Part shown: in pieces, positions 8,780 through 18,115 of the stretch
Position numbering within the stretch: position 1 is the first letter of the stretch
Layout: each line of letters starts with the position of its first letter
Source: Deltaproteobacteria bacterium
GTDB taxonomy: Bacteria; Desulfobacterota; Desulfarculia; Adiutricales; Adiutricaceae
DNA: 34,379 nucleotides
Direction: 5' to 3'
Assembly: GCA_031279155.1 (NCBI GenBank)
Contig: JAITJB010000221.1
Coordinates: 1-34,379 of the forward strand
The notes under the pieces: generated by a model
The model's database searches: none
What the model saw: only the letters and a program-made list of their open reading frames with translations
What the model was told of the DNA's origin: nothing
Program-made: the position numbers and the translations under genes

Positions 8780-9088
8780 TCACTTCTTGCTGCGCGGGGC
8801 TTTGGGTTCCTTGCCGTTAGCCACCAGGGCTTTGAGTTCCCGTCCGACCCTAAAGAAGGGCATGCGCTTGGGTGGAACGTAGATGGCCATGCCAGTCTTG
8901 GGATTGCGACCAGTATAGCCGCGATATTCCCTGACTTTAAAGGAACCGAGTCCGCGTATCTCCGTGCGCTCGCCATTGACCAAACCATCTTCAATGGTCT
9001 CAAAAAAAGCTGTGATAACCTTCTCAGCGTGACTGTGCGGAATACTGGCTGCCTCTGAAAGGGCCATTACCAGTTGGGATTTGTGCAT
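8780..9088 (-). CDS. HU/IHF family DNA-binding protein (HU/IHF-beta-like)
   Basis: MHKSQLVMALSEAASIPHSHAEKVITAFFETIEDGLVNGERTEIRGLGSFKVREYRGYTGRNPKTGMAIYVPPKRMPFFRVGRELK. Confidence 0.93.
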   Translation of the reverse strand: MHKSQLVMALSEAASIPHSHAEKVITAFFETIEDGLVNGERTEIRGLGSFKVREYRGYTGRNPKTGMAIYVPPKRMPFFRVGRELKALVANGKEPKAPRSKK

Positions 9089-9462
9089 TTTTTACCTCCC
9101 CTCGGGCTAAGCCCGCAGAAACTAAGCACAAATGAGCCAAGAAAATATTGCTTTGAAAAAACCAGCCAATAGAGCTCTTTACCGGTCAAGCCCTACTGCC
9201 TCACCGATTTTGCTTTTTTTTCTAGAAGACTAAAGAAAAACTTCTTGACTCCCCCCTATTTTAATGCGAACGTTTCAAAATTACAAGATATTTTCCGCTG
9301 GCCGGTCCTGGTAGTTCCCTGTACAGACCACTTATCTGTGGTTTCTATGGCTTGTCTAGGGTTTTATATGGTCACTGATAGAAGCTAAATATTTAATTTT
9401 TAATCATTAAAATTTTGATTATTTTCTGAAATCTACTGAAACATATTTAGGCTAGGGAAAAT

Positions 9463-11499
9463 TCAAAAATCTGGGGGCTCTGAGAGCGGCAGTCCCACCG
9501 GGGCCGTCAGATCGTGGTAATTATAGCGGCCCAGATAAGCCGATTCGTAAATGGCCTGGCTCTCTAAAACTCTTTTGACGTATATGGAGCTCTCCGAGAA
9601 GGGTAGGCTCTCGATAAAGAGATCTAAGGGCCTCTGGGGCACGGCCTTCATATAGGCGTTTATGTTAAAGGGCCCGCCATTATAGGCGGCTAGGGCTAGA
9701 GGGAGGCGCCCAAAAACCCGGATTAACTCGCTTAAATAAGCCGTACCATAGCGGATGTTGAGATCGGGATCGAAGAGATCTTCTTCTCGTAGTTCTCTGT
9801 CGCCCTCCAAAATAGCTAACCGCGCCGCCGTGCTGGGCAGTATCTGCATTAAACCCCGGGCGTTGGAAGTAGAAACGGCTACTTTTTCAAAGGCGCTTTC
9901 GGTACGGATAACGGAGAGAACGAGCTGCGGACTTAAGCCGTGGCGCCGCCAGGCGCCTAAAACGGCCCTGGCAAAAACCATGGGGTGGTTCCAGCGCCGG
10001 CTTTGGCTATCAGTTTTCAGGCGGTTAAGTAACTTAACGGCCAAAGAGTATTCACCGCTAGTTGCGGCAAGCAGAATATACCTCTTGGCCGCTAAATCGG
10101 AGGGCAATGTTTTAAGCGGAAGTATCGTTTCCGTAGCCGCCAAAAGCTCATCTAAGGCCGCCAAATAATCGCCAGAATCTAGATAATAGTCGATAGCCGC
10201 CTTTGATTCCTCGCGCGAGCCCTCTATTGAGGGATCAATTGGTTTTGGTGTTGCGATCTGATAGATATCTGGCCAGGGCAGGCTTAAGCGGTCAGAGAGC
10301 CACATGTAATAGCCTAGGCTATCGCCGTCTCCCCACATATCGCCGGCCGGGCCTTTAAGTAAGGCGGCCAAGGGAACAGATAGGGCTATTTTTTTGTATT
10401 GACCCAAAAGTGTTGCCAAACGGCCTTCGGCCAATAGCCGGTAATAACCCAAATGACTGGCCGCTACCCTTCGGTAAAAATTTATGGCTTCCTTTTTTTG
10501 CCCCAACATCTCGTGGGCCCGGGCCTGATAATAAAGGCTGGCCGCGATTTTCCCGCCCGAACGAACAGTCTCTTTTTTAAAGTAATTTATGGCTTTTTGA
10601 GGGTCCCCTGCCAATAGGGAGGCTAAGCCTAGCGAATAAGCGTTATCGGCTAGCCTTTTGGCTAGATCTTTTCTTGATTTTAGTAAGTCTTCGGCCTCGT
10701 CAATCAGCCCGCCCTTAACTAAGATGTCAAAGCATCTTTCAAGCTCTCTTAATTGAGCATTACCTTTAAGCTTACTTGCTACTTTGGTGCGGGCGCTATA
10801 AGCCGCCTCAAATTTACCCTGCCTTAAATTTAGAGTTGATAACCACCTAAGGGAAGTTGTGTCAGTGCGTTTTTGCCAAAAAGCGTAGGCCGCCTCAAAG
10901 TCCCCGACCCTTAAGGCTAAGACGGCCCCAAAGGCCTTGAGCTCGTTTTGAAGTTCCTTAGGAAGATTTTCTTGGGCTAAAACTTGAGATAGAAGAGCTC
11001 TGGCCTCGTTATTTCGCCATTCTAGACCTAAAGCGCGAATGAGCTTAGCTTTAGCCCCAAAGTCCCCTTTCTCTGACAGGCGGCCCAAGATGACCCGGTA
11101 GCCGTTTAAGGCCCTGACCCAATGGCGATCGCGGGCAGGGCCGTTAATGATCCGGTAATATATGTCTAAGGCTTCTAGGGGATCGCGGCCGGCGACCAAG
11201 CCGGCTTCCAGGGAGGCTAAGCCGGGCCAATCTCTTAGTTCGCCGCTTTGACGGCGTATGAAGGCTAAGGCTTCGGTAAATCTCTCTTCGATAATAAAAC
11301 CCACGGCTCTAGCCCGCGCCTGAGCCCGGCGAGAGTGGAGGGTGGGGTTTTTCATGGGGATAGCTTCAATATTGGGAGGCGGGAGGGTCTTTTGGGGGGC
11401 TGACTCAAAAAAAGACAATCTAGGTGGACCGGCGGGCTCAATTGCCGATATGCTGTTTAAGCCCGCCATCATGCTAAAGGCTAGTAGCCAAGCTAACAT
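9463..11499 (-). CDS. Soluble lytic murein transglycosylase (Slt70-like)
   Basis: C-terminal SLT domain: VLSVIRTESAFEKVAVSTSNARGLMQILPSTAARLA...NIRYGTAYLSELIRVFGRLPLALAAYNGGPFNINAYM; preceded by a long helical-repeat region. Confidence 0.92.
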   Translation of the reverse strand: MLAWLLAFSMMAGLNSISAIEPAGPPRLSFFESAPQKTLPPPNIEAIPMKNPTLHSRRAQARARAVGFIIEERFTEALAFIRRQSGELRDWPGLASLEAGLVAGRDPLEALDIYYRIINGPARDRHWVRALNGYRVILGRLSEKGDFGAKAKLIRALGLEWRNNEARALLSQVLAQENLPKELQNELKAFGAVLALRVGDFEAAYAFWQKRTDTTSLRWLSTLNLRQGKFEAAYSARTKVASKLKGNAQLRELERCFDILVKGGLIDEAEDLLKSRKDLAKRLADNAYSLGLASLLAGDPQKAINYFKKETVRSGGKIAASLYYQARAHEMLGQKKEAINFYRRVAASHLGYYRLLAEGRLATLLGQYKKIALSVPLAALLKGPAGDMWGDGDSLGYYMWLSDRLSLPWPDIYQIATPKPIDPSIEGSREESKAAIDYYLDSGDYLAALDELLAATETILPLKTLPSDLAAKRYILLAATSGEYSLAVKLLNRLKTDSQSRRWNHPMVFARAVLGAWRRHGLSPQLVLSVIRTESAFEKVAVSTSNARGLMQILPSTAARLAILEGDRELREEDLFDPDLNIRYGTAYLSELIRVFGRLPLALAAYNGGPFNINAYMKAVPQRPLDLFIESLPFSESSIYVKRVLESQAIYESAYLGRYNYHDLTAPVGLPLSEPPDF

Positions 11500-11523
11500 A
11501 GCTCTATTAATACCCTCAATACT

Positions 11524-12459
11524 TCAAGGTAGCTTGCCTAGGGTAAGATAATCCACAATGATCTCAGCTACCCTGACGGCCACGCCCAGTTGGGCCTCAT
11601 AAGTTGAAGCTCCGAGGTGGGGGGTAGCGGCGAAGTTATCGAGCGACAATAGTGGCGACCAACCCGGCGGTTCCTGGACGAAGACGTCGCTGGCCGCCCC
11701 GGCTAACTTACCCTCTTTTAAAGCGCTGTAAAGAGCCTCTTCATCAATTAAGCCGCCTCGGGCGCAATTTATGAGATAGGCTGAATCTTTCATCTTAGCT
11801 AAGACGCTTTTATCGATCATGTTGGTCGTCTCTGGCGTCTTAGGTAGGTGGAGGGAGATAAAATCCGATTTAGTAAAGAGTTCTTCGAGGGTTACGGGTT
11901 CTGCGCCAGCGCTTTTTATGGCGTCTTGGGTTAAATAAGGATCGTAGGCTAAAACGCTTAACCCCAAACCCTTTGATTTATTGGCCACCAAGCGGCCAAC
12001 GGCCCCTAAACCAACTAAGCCAATGGTTTTACCTAAAACTTCCGTTCCCGTAAGGCCTTTTTTCTCCCAGCGTCCAGCCTTAATCGAGCTCATGGCCGGC
12101 GAAAGTTTGCGTGATAATATTATCAAGTAAGCAATGACCAATTCGGCCACAGCGTTGGCGTTTAAGCCAGGGGTGTTAACGACCTTAATACCGCTGGCTA
12201 AAGCTGCGGCTAAATCGATGTTATCGAGTCCGGCCCCGGCCCGGCCAACGATCTTAAGTTGACCTTCGGCGCCTTTGGCTAGGATTTCTTTGGTGACGGT
12301 GGTCGCGCTCCGGACAATTAAAGCCTGATAATCTCCGATAATGGCTTCCAGCTCTTTAGAAGGGAGGCCATTTTTTTGGTCAACGGTAAAACCGGCTTTT
12401 GCCAAGATGTCCGGGCAAACCGACTCAATTTTATCGCTGATAAGTACCTTAATTGTCAT
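11524..12459 (-). CDS. serA: D-3-phosphoglycerate dehydrogenase, short form without an ACT domain
   Basis: 311 aa; VGRAGAGLDNIDLAAALASGIKVVNTPGLNANAVAELV; NAD-binding GLVGLGAVGRLVANKSKGLG; ATPHLGAST; adjacent to serC. Confidence 0.92.
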   Translation of the reverse strand: MTIKVLISDKIESVCPDILAKAGFTVDQKNGLPSKELEAIIGDYQALIVRSATTVTKEILAKGAEGQLKIVGRAGAGLDNIDLAAALASGIKVVNTPGLNANAVAELVIAYLIILSRKLSPAMSSIKAGRWEKKGLTGTEVLGKTIGLVGLGAVGRLVANKSKGLGLSVLAYDPYLTQDAIKSAGAEPVTLEELFTKSDFISLHLPKTPETTNMIDKSVLAKMKDSAYLINCARGGLIDEEALYSALKEGKLAGAASDVFVQEPPGWSPLLSLDNFAATPHLGASTYEAQLGVAVRVAEIIVDYLTLGKLP

Positions 12460-12499
12460 AATAAGCTCCAGGATATATTATATTTTAATAAGCGCATAA

Positions 12500-13582
12500 T
12501 TAGCCGCGCCTCCTCTGAAATTCAGCCATAAAACCGGTCAAGGCCTTGACAGCGTTTAAATCTAAAGCATTATAAAGCGAGGCCCTTAAGCCGCCGACGC
12601 TTCTGTGCCCGCCCAAACCTACTAAGCCTTCCTTTTTGGCTTCCTCTTGGAAAGGCTTATCTAGTGAAGCATCTATTAGGCGAAAGGTCACGTTCATGAT
12701 CGAGCGGCTGGTTTCCTTAGCCGTTCCCTTATAAAAACCACCGCTAGAATCAATAGCCGCATAAAGAGTTTTAGCTTTTTCGCGGTTTAAGGCATCCATG
12801 GCTTTTAAGCCGCCAATGGTCTTTTTTAGCCAGCGAAAAACTAAGCCGGCTACGTAGATGGCAAAAACCGGCGGCGTATTGTACATGCTATCATTATCAA
12901 TATAAGTTCGGTAGTCCAGCATGTGGGGGAGACCCTTTTTGCCGCTAAGAGCAAAATCCCGCCTAATAATGGCGATAGTTAGCCCCGCCGGGGCCACGTT
13001 CTTTTGGGCCCCGGCAAAGATGAGCCCAAAATTAGTCAGATCCAAGGGGCGCGATAAAAATTCTGAAGACACGTCGGCAATAAGTGGCGCCGGGACGCTA
13101 GAGGGAAAATTTGGCCACTGCGTTCCCCGGACCGTGTTATTGGAAGTTAAGTAAATATAATTGGGCTTTGAAGAAAAATCAAAGGTTCCGGGAATATAGG
13201 TAAAGTCATCATTTTTGCTGCTGGCCGCAATTTTGGCGCCTGCCCCGCAGATCAAGGCCTCTTGATAAGCTTTGGTCGACCAAAGTCCCGTATCGATATA
13301 GTCGCATGAGGCCCCATCGGGAGCAAAATTTAAAGGGGCCATGGCGAACTGTAAACTAGCTCCGCCTTGACAGAAGGCCACCGCCCAATCGTCGTTTAAA
13401 CCCAAGAGATCTTTTAAGAGAACTTGGGCGTCATCGGCCATCTTGACCACTTCTTTGGCCCGGTGGCTGTTTTCCACGATGGACATCCCTGTGTTTTGCC
13501 AATCGAGGAATTCTTCTTGAACCTCCTGGAGAACCGGAAGGGGTAAGGCGGCAGGACCGCCGTTAAAATTGTAAACACGCAT
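12500..13582 (-). CDS. serC: Phosphoserine aminotransferase
   Basis: MRVYNFNGGPAALPLPVLQEVQEEFLDWQNTGMSIVENSHRAKEV; FAGAQKNVAPAGLTIAIIRRD; GGHRSVGGLRASLYNAL. Confidence 0.97.
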   Translation of the reverse strand: MRVYNFNGGPAALPLPVLQEVQEEFLDWQNTGMSIVENSHRAKEVVKMADDAQVLLKDLLGLNDDWAVAFCQGGASLQFAMAPLNFAPDGASCDYIDTGLWSTKAYQEALICGAGAKIAASSKNDDFTYIPGTFDFSSKPNYIYLTSNNTVRGTQWPNFPSSVPAPLIADVSSEFLSRPLDLTNFGLIFAGAQKNVAPAGLTIAIIRRDFALSGKKGLPHMLDYRTYIDNDSMYNTPPVFAIYVAGLVFRWLKKTIGGLKAMDALNREKAKTLYAAIDSSGGFYKGTAKETSRSIMNVTFRLIDASLDKPFQEEAKKEGLVGLGGHRSVGGLRASLYNALDLNAVKALTGFMAEFQRRRG

Positions 13583-13730
13583 GGTGATTAGACTTTCCCA
13601 AAAATAAGTAATTTATGCCCGGACGCGGGCGACAGGCAAGAGGCCGGCTGGGCCATTGATCAGAGACCCGGAGAGGAATTTTGGTCTCCGAAACCGCCAA
13701 AGGCTTTTTATATTAAGTTTTTTTTACCTC

Positions 13731-15416
13731 TCAGTCAATAAAAATTAAGTCAGAAACAAAATCCAAATCAAGGCTTTCGGTAAGAGGACCCTCACAAACC
13801 TCCTGGCCAAACCTCATAACTTTAGGATCGCTTGGATCGTATTTGGGCCACAGGGCTTGGCAAGTAGGCTCGCTTGCAATTTGGCTAGCAATTTGATTTG
13901 ACGTCCTTAAACCCTCATTGGGACTACCGGTTTTTATAAAATTGACCCAGCGGCTTTGGATTTCTTCCTTAAGTTTTTGACCGCTTGGGCCTAAGGGCGC
14001 AAGTCTTTCTTGTATGCCAAAAACAAAGGGTAGTTCTGAGGTATGATAGGCCCCTATTGCGGCCTCTTGAGCCTCCTTCCCAACGTATTCAAACCTATAA
14101 AAATAGACGTCAGCGTGATCTGAGTGGAGATCGGCGAAACGCTTCATCCCAGCGCTAAAAAAACTCGTCTTAACGCTTAAGCGGGCCCGGTCGATAATCG
14201 TAAATTCTTCGGTCACCGGAAAACGCCGCCAAAATTCTTCGGCCCCTTTGGGCCCAAAGGTGGTGGCCACCATATTATAGATAGGATCTTCCTCTGTTTG
14301 GCTATCAATAAAAATCGACCCTTCATCTTGGTTAAAACCCAATAGTAACTTAACTTTATTGTGTTGACCTGCTTTCATGACCTTTTGAATGTCAAAAGGT
14401 ATGACCTTTCCATCGATAACCGGGAAGAGCGAAAAAGCGGCGGGCCTGGCTAGTTCAGGGTTAAAGGGGGATATCCTGGAAAAAATCTTAGGATCTAGCG
14501 CACGTGCGGCCTTTATTCCCCAGGCGTCGTCAGTAAGCCTTAGGGAGGCTAAAAGAAGCTTCGCTTGATCTTGGGCTAAAATTAGATCCCCAAAACTTGG
14601 GGGGTTAGCCTTTAAAGTAAAGACCGAGCCGCTCTCCATAATGGCCCCGCGAAAAAGGCCGCTAGAGAGCGGGCTGGTTATCAGAGCCGATACGCTAATG
14701 GCCCCCGCGCTCTCCCCGCCGATAGTAACCTTTTCGGGGTCGCCGCCAAAGGCGCTGATGTTATCGCGGACCCATTTTAGAGCCTTAATCTGATCTAATA
14801 GCCCCCAATTGCCAGTTGTGCCGTAGAGATCTTTTAGGTGCTTACTTGCCAAAAAACCAGAGGCGGCCAGCCGGTAATTTAATGTCACCACCACCAGGCC
14901 TTCTTTAGCTAACGAGCTTCCATCGTATAAGTCTTGGCTGCCAGATCCGATACCAAAACCCCCGCCGTGGATAAAAACGTAAACGGCTAGGTTATCCCCG
15001 CTCTTGGTGCCTTCGGGCAGGTAGATATTTAAGTTTAAGCAGTCTTCTGAAACGATAGAGTCCGTCTTAAGGCCGAAAAAGCTAGTGTCGCTCAGTTCTT
15101 GATAGCAGGCCGGACCAAATTTGAAGGCTTTAAAGGGTTCCGTCCAGGGTTCAAGATCGGCTGGCGGGGCAAAGCGCAGATCGCCCAAAGCTCCCTTGGC
15201 GTAGGGTATGCCCTTAAAAGAAATGACTTTATCGGCCAAAAGGCCGATTACCGGCCCGGCTGGCGGCTGAAAATTTACCTCTTTTTGATTATCTGCGCGA
15301 GCGGCCGGCGTAAAAACCATAAAAAAAACGACTGCGGCGGCCAAAACCATAACACCCAAAAAGCTATAGCCCATAGAACTAAAGCCCATGGAATACTCGA
15401 AGGCAGAATTGTCCAT
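13731..15416 (-). CDS. Type B carboxylesterase, probably exported
   Basis: FKGIPYAKGALGDLRFAPP; SEDCLNLNIYLP; GGESAGAISVSALI nucleophile motif; GAYHTSELPFVFG His motif; N-terminal hydrophobic segment ending AARA. Confidence 0.93.
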   Translation of the reverse strand: MDNSAFEYSMGFSSMGYSFLGVMVLAAAVVFFMVFTPAARADNQKEVNFQPPAGPVIGLLADKVISFKGIPYAKGALGDLRFAPPADLEPWTEPFKAFKFGPACYQELSDTSFFGLKTDSIVSEDCLNLNIYLPEGTKSGDNLAVYVFIHGGGFGIGSGSQDLYDGSSLAKEGLVVVTLNYRLAASGFLASKHLKDLYGTTGNWGLLDQIKALKWVRDNISAFGGDPEKVTIGGESAGAISVSALITSPLSSGLFRGAIMESGSVFTLKANPPSFGDLILAQDQAKLLLASLRLTDDAWGIKAARALDPKIFSRISPFNPELARPAAFSLFPVIDGKVIPFDIQKVMKAGQHNKVKLLLGFNQDEGSIFIDSQTEEDPIYNMVATTFGPKGAEEFWRRFPVTEEFTIIDRARLSVKTSFFSAGMKRFADLHSDHADVYFYRFEYVGKEAQEAAIGAYHTSELPFVFGIQERLAPLGPSGQKLKEEIQSRWVNFIKTGSPNEGLRTSNQIASQIASEPTCQALWPKYDPSDPKVMRFGQEVCEGPLTESLDLDFVSDLIFID

Positions 15417-15440
15417 CTAACCACCTCTATCTAATTTTTT

Positions 15441-18113
15441 TTAGTCGCCTAAATGATAATTTTTGGCAAAAACCCTTTCATCTTCTAAGCTATTGACCAA
15501 GCCGTCCAAGCGGGCCTCTCTTAAGGCTGAGAGGACCTTTTGAATGCCCGGCCCTGGGGGGAGCCCTAGGGCTAATAGATCGTCCCCGCCAACTAAGGGG
15601 CTGACTTTACGGTAAATGGCCAAATAGGCCGCTCCGGCCCGATCGAGCGATTCCCCACGGGATTTGGCCATGATATATAAAATGCCTGGCCAAGAAAGAG
15701 TTGAGAAGAGCTTATCGATTTCACTTGGCTTAAGCTCGCCGCCAGCGCGGCGCCGGCGGTTGGAAGATAAGATCCAATTGAGCTTAGATCGCTCCGCTAT
15801 GAGCTCTTTAGCGGCTTTGCGGTGGGTCTCTAGGTTATCGGTCAAGCGCTCCAATTGAGCCTGGGAGAGGTTTTCAGTTAAGACCAGGTAATAGACTAGC
15901 CAAAAGTTAGACATCCTCTGGCCGCCAAAGGTCAATTGAAACCAAGATCTTACTTTAGAGACCTCTTTGAGAAATTCTTTTTGGTGGGCCATTAACTTTA
16001 ATTCTGGATGGATAGTAGTCAGTAACCCCAATTCCGAGAGTTTTTCTAAGGCTGGCTCGGCTTCGGCCTCCTGGCAGACGTACTTAAGTTCCGTTAAAAG
16101 CCTTCGAGGATGGATGTTATCAAAAAAACCATTGCGCACAGCGTTCTCAACTAGACTCAAAGTCATGCGGCTAATTTTAAAGCCTAGGCGAGCGGCAAAC
16201 CTTACGGCCCTAAAGGCCCTGGTCGGATCTTCGATGATACTTAAGCTATGTAGGACACGAATTAGCCCCTCCTTGATGTCCTGATAGCCACGGTAAAAAT
16301 CAAATAATTTACCGAAATCTTCCGATCCCAAACTGAGAGCCAAAGCGTTAATGGTAAAGTCCCGGCGCTGGAGATCTAGTTGGATTGAGGCTTTGGAGAC
16401 TACCGGTAGGGCCCCAGGGTATTCGTAGTATTCCACCCTGGCGCTAGAGAGATCGACTCTAATGCCGTCTGACAAGATGACCGTAGCCGTCTGAAACCTA
16501 GGATGCCTTTTGATCTTTTGGATATTGAGCTGACTTTGAATGGTATCTAAAAAGCCTCCCAGATCGCCGGTTAAGCAGATATCGAGATCGCCCACGGGCT
16601 TGAGCATAATAAGATCGCGGACCGTGCCGCCCACTAAGTAAAGTGACGATGAAACTTCTTTGGCAATCTGACCTAAATTAAAAACTAGATCTAGTATTTT
16701 GGCCGGCAGCCTATCTTCCATTAGGCCCCTGATGTTTTTTTCGTAGGGCCCGGTGCGCCCGCGCTTAAGTTCATCGGAAGCGCCCGAGGTTTCCCCGGCT
16801 AAGAGCCTTAGTAAATCCGTCCTGGTGATGACGCCAATGGCCCGGCCAGAGGGATCAATTATCGGGAGGATCCTTTGACCTTGATCGACAATCACGGCCT
16901 TAATTTCCCCAAAAGTTGCTTCCGGCGGCAGAGTCTGAAACTCGGTCGTCATAACCTCTTTGACCGGATAAGCCGTCAGCCCATGATAGATGGCCTTAGA
17001 GAGGGTGTGTTCGCTTACGATACCGGTAGTCCGGCCCTCAAGATCGGTTGCCAAAAGAACGTTTAAGCTGAAGCGGACCATCATGTCCATGGCTTCGGTT
17101 AAGGGCCTTTCTTCGCGTACGGTAATGGGCGGATGGACCATGATGTTAAAAGCGCTATAGAGGCGGCCCAAGGTATTTTTTAAGCTATCTTCCAGCATAG
17201 CCCGGGCTTCTTGGAGGCTTTTTCCCCGGATAGCCGCCGCTGCCGCCGCCGCATGCCCGCCCCCGCCCAAGGCTAAAGCGATTTGACTTACGTCAAAATC
17301 CCGCAGCCTAGAGCGGCAGACTACTTGGACCAAGCTTTCCATCTCAACTAAGAGAAATAATAGATCAGCCCCCAAAATATCGACCATCTTGTGGGCTAAG
17401 ACGGCCACATCCTCGATGTGGTTTTCGCGTCTAGCCATGGCCACGACCAAATTGCGGCCCCTAGTCTCCCTGGTTTCGGAATTTAAAATGAGCTCATTTA
17501 AAAGCGAGAGCTGCTCAGCTGTAAGCTCCCGGGAGGTGAGTTCGGAAACTACCGAAAGATCGGCGCCCATCTCAACTAGCCAGGCCGCGCTCATCAGATC
17601 CATCGGGGTAGTTGACCCAAAAGTAAAGGCTCCCGTGTCCTCATATAAGCCCAAAGCGAGCATGGTGGCTTCTTGCGGCGATAGTGGGAGATTTTGCTCG
17701 CGGATGAGCCCGGTCATGATGGTGACGTTAGCCCCCACCATCTTAACTACTTCTAAGCTGCCTTTAAGATCGCCGGGACTATCGGGATGGTGATCGTAGA
17801 GGTGGATATCGAGAGAGGGGTTTTCTAAGCAAGGGGTAGCCGCACCCAAGCGGTCGCGCTGCCTGGTATCGACGACAACTAGTTTGGAAACCGACTTAAA
17901 GTCCAGATCTTTTGGCCTTACCACATCAAAATAATATAAAAGCGATTGGATGAAAAAATTTCTGATGTTGCGGCCCTGCCCCCCTGGAAAGAGCATGACG
18001 GCCTCAGGATAGAGCTTAGTAGCCGCAACCATGGAAGCCACAGCGTCGTAATCGGGGTTAACGTGCGTGGTGATGACCGTAGGCGCCTTGATGGCCTTTC
18101 CTCTATCGGTCAT
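15441..18113 (-). CDS. DHH/DHHA1 - CBS pair - tRNA nucleotidyltransferase/poly(A) polymerase-family fusion
   Basis: DHH motif YDHHPDSPGDL; GGGGHAAAAAAAIRG (DHHA1); two CBS segments (VKEVMTTEFQTLPPEATFGEIKAVIV...GRAIGVITRTDLLRLL); nucleotidyltransferase LYLVGGTVRDLIMLKPVGDLDICL. Confidence 0.92.
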   Translation of the reverse strand: MTDRGKAIKAPTVITTHVNPDYDAVASMVAATKLYPEAVMLFPGGQGRNIRNFFIQSLLYYFDVVRPKDLDFKSVSKLVVVDTRQRDRLGAATPCLENPSLDIHLYDHHPDSPGDLKGSLEVVKMVGANVTIMTGLIREQNLPLSPQEATMLALGLYEDTGAFTFGSTTPMDLMSAAWLVEMGADLSVVSELTSRELTAEQLSLLNELILNSETRETRGRNLVVAMARRENHIEDVAVLAHKMVDILGADLLFLLVEMESLVQVVCRSRLRDFDVSQIALALGGGGHAAAAAAAIRGKSLQEARAMLEDSLKNTLGRLYSAFNIMVHPPITVREERPLTEAMDMMVRFSLNVLLATDLEGRTTGIVSEHTLSKAIYHGLTAYPVKEVMTTEFQTLPPEATFGEIKAVIVDQGQRILPIIDPSGRAIGVITRTDLLRLLAGETSGASDELKRGRTGPYEKNIRGLMEDRLPAKILDLVFNLGQIAKEVSSSLYLVGGTVRDLIMLKPVGDLDICLTGDLGGFLDTIQSQLNIQKIKRHPRFQTATVILSDGIRVDLSSARVEYYEYPGALPVVSKASIQLDLQRRDFTINALALSLGSEDFGKLFDFYRGYQDIKEGLIRVLHSLSIIEDPTRAFRAVRFAARLGFKISRMTLSLVENAVRNGFFDNIHPRRLLTELKYVCQEAEAEPALEKLSELGLLTTIHPELKLMAHQKEFLKEVSKVRSWFQLTFGGQRMSNFWLVYYLVLTENLSQAQLERLTDNLETHRKAAKELIAERSKLNWILSSNRRRRAGGELKPSEIDKLFSTLSWPGILYIMAKSRGESLDRAGAAYLAIYRKVSPLVGGDDLLALGLPPGPGIQKVLSALREARLDGLVNSLEDERVFAKNYHLGD

Positions 18114-18115
18114 AT

